This document shows positions 40,116 to 40,613 of a stretch of 40,613 bases of DNA, in pieces; position 1 is the stretch's first letter, and every line of letters starts with the position of its first letter. The position numbers were made by a program, and so were the translations under genes. The notes below the pieces were generated by a model. That model ran no database searches and was not told the origin of the DNA. It was given only the letters and a program-made list of their open reading frames with translations. The DNA is from a virus. The stretch covers positions 1 to 40,613 of the IMG/VR virus record IMGVR_UViG_3300034095_000282. One strand, 5' to 3'.

Positions 40116-40334
40116 CTAATAGTCTTTTAATTGTCTAATAACTTCTTCTTCAAACTCATCTCTTTGGCTATCTAAAAGAAAGTCCGCATCAATACCATTT
40201 AATGTTACATCGTATATCTCAAACTCCTCGTATTCTTCGGGGTCTTCCCAAGTAGCTCTCCTGCCTGGGGTATAGTTGTAACAGAAATCGAAATCGAAAT
40301 TCTTGTAGTGTGCAGTGTGTTTAATTGCTTTCAT
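40116..40334 (-). CDS. Hypothetical acidic protein, 72 aa
   Basis: Unrecognised. Aromatic N-terminal beta part (AHYKNFDFDFCYNYTPGRR), acidic centre (EDPEEYEEFEIYDV) and a C-terminal helix. I recall similar small acidic proteins in Bacteroidetes phages. Preceded by an AATATT leader. Confidence 0.6.
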   Translation of the reverse strand: MKAIKHTAHYKNFDFDFCYNYTPGRRATWEDPEEYEEFEIYDVTLNGIDADFLLDSQRDEFEEEVIRQLKDY

Positions 40335-40351
40335 AATATTTAATTGTTTAA

Positions 40352-40462
40352 TTAATCTCTTGGGTAATCATCTATATCTTCAAATTCAGCGTGTTCTTTA
40401 CACTCGCCACAAATACCAGTTCCCTCAATCCATTCGGGAGCTCCACAGCAATCACTTTCCAT
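40352..40462 (-). CDS. Tiny Cys-rich protein, 36 aa
   Basis: MESDCCGAPEWIEGTGICGE followed by CKEHAEFEDIDD. The CC and CGEC clusters would make a minimal zinc knuckle. It starts 6 bases after the partial gene at the right edge ends. Function unknown. Confidence 0.5.
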   Translation of the reverse strand: MESDCCGAPEWIEGTGICGECKEHAEFEDIDDYPRD

Positions 40463-40468
40463 AGTTAT

Positions 40469-40613
40469 TTAGTTTAATGTTTCTAATAAATTTACTCCGT
40501 AAAAATCTTCTGCTTGTCTAATTAATTCTTTTAAGGAGAAAGCAAGGAGAGTAACGAGCTCTCCTTTTATATACAATCTTCCTTCCCATTCTTCGTTGCT
40601 TACTTTGAATATT
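40469..40613 (-). CDS. Hypothetical protein, 3' part only
   Basis: The frame is open to the right edge and has no start within the window. The last 47 or so residues read KVSNEEWEGRLYIKGELVTL, then LAFSLKELIRQAEDF, then YGVNLLETLN. It looks like a real gene C terminus, alpha/beta, with no motif. Confidence 0.5.
   Translation of the reverse strand, partial: IFKVSNEEWEGRLYIKGELVTLLAFSLKELIRQAEDFYGVNLLETLN

Noticed and set aside
1-40613. Stop-codon recoding, as in some crAss-like phages
   Set aside because: All large genes end normally with standard stops, and none needs read-through within a conserved domain.

Overview
The window is a piece of a tailed double-stranded DNA phage genome, most likely a podovirus infecting a low-GC member of the Bacteroidota (Flavobacteriia-like). 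The grounds are a complete set of virion genes on one strand and a block of replication and nucleotide genes on the other, AT-rich DNA, gene starts preceded by A/T-rich leaders instead of Shine-Dalgarno sites, and several promoter-like TAnnTTTG boxes, the Bacteroidetes -7 element. Both ends cut through genes (terminase at the left, a small unknown gene at the right), so this is not a whole genome. No DNA polymerase, lysis gene, integrase or CRISPR array is visible.

Plus strand, 1-22.3 kb: terminase large subunit (C-terminal part), portal, scaffold-like acidic protein, major capsid protein, a 248-aa unknown, two neck/ring-type proteins, a 1339-aa tail nozzle/'muzzle'-like protein, a GNAT acetyltransferase, and three proteins (204, 522 and 2246 aa) that look like internal, ejected virion proteins. 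The order and the character of the portal, capsid, neck and nozzle proteins recall crAss-like phages and related Bacteroidetes podoviruses; this is family recognition by eye and was not searched. Terminator hairpins followed by TAnnTTTG promoters punctuate the operon after the capsid gene and after the 248-aa gene. A bidirectional terminator at 22306-22326 separates the two convergent halves.

Minus strand, 40.6 down to 22.3 kb (transcribed right to left): about twelve small unknown early-type genes, then an SSB-like protein, an ERF single-strand annealing protein, a 5'-3' exonuclease, a GIY-YIG homing endonuclease, a DnaA-domain-IV-like protein, a replication initiator with iteron/DnaA-box-like repeats inside its gene, a primase-helicase, a DUF3310 protein, ThyX, a 2OG-Fe(II) oxygenase-like protein, a Trm1-like methyltransferase with an HTH domain, a PD-(D/E)XK nuclease, a T5 A1-like metallophosphoesterase, PhoH and a MazG-like pyrophosphohydrolase, with many tiny membrane or zinc-ribbon ORFs between them. 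The initiator, DnaA-like protein, primase-helicase, SSB-like protein, exonuclease and ERF protein make a plausible replication/recombination module.

The least explained part is the 396-nt gap between phoH and the MazG-like gene (22741-23136). It holds a tRNA-like element with a perfect acceptor stem and T arm but a non-canonical, hairpin-interrupted core, preceded by three strong hairpins. The other notable signal is a likely replication origin inside the initiator gene next to a DnaA-like gene.
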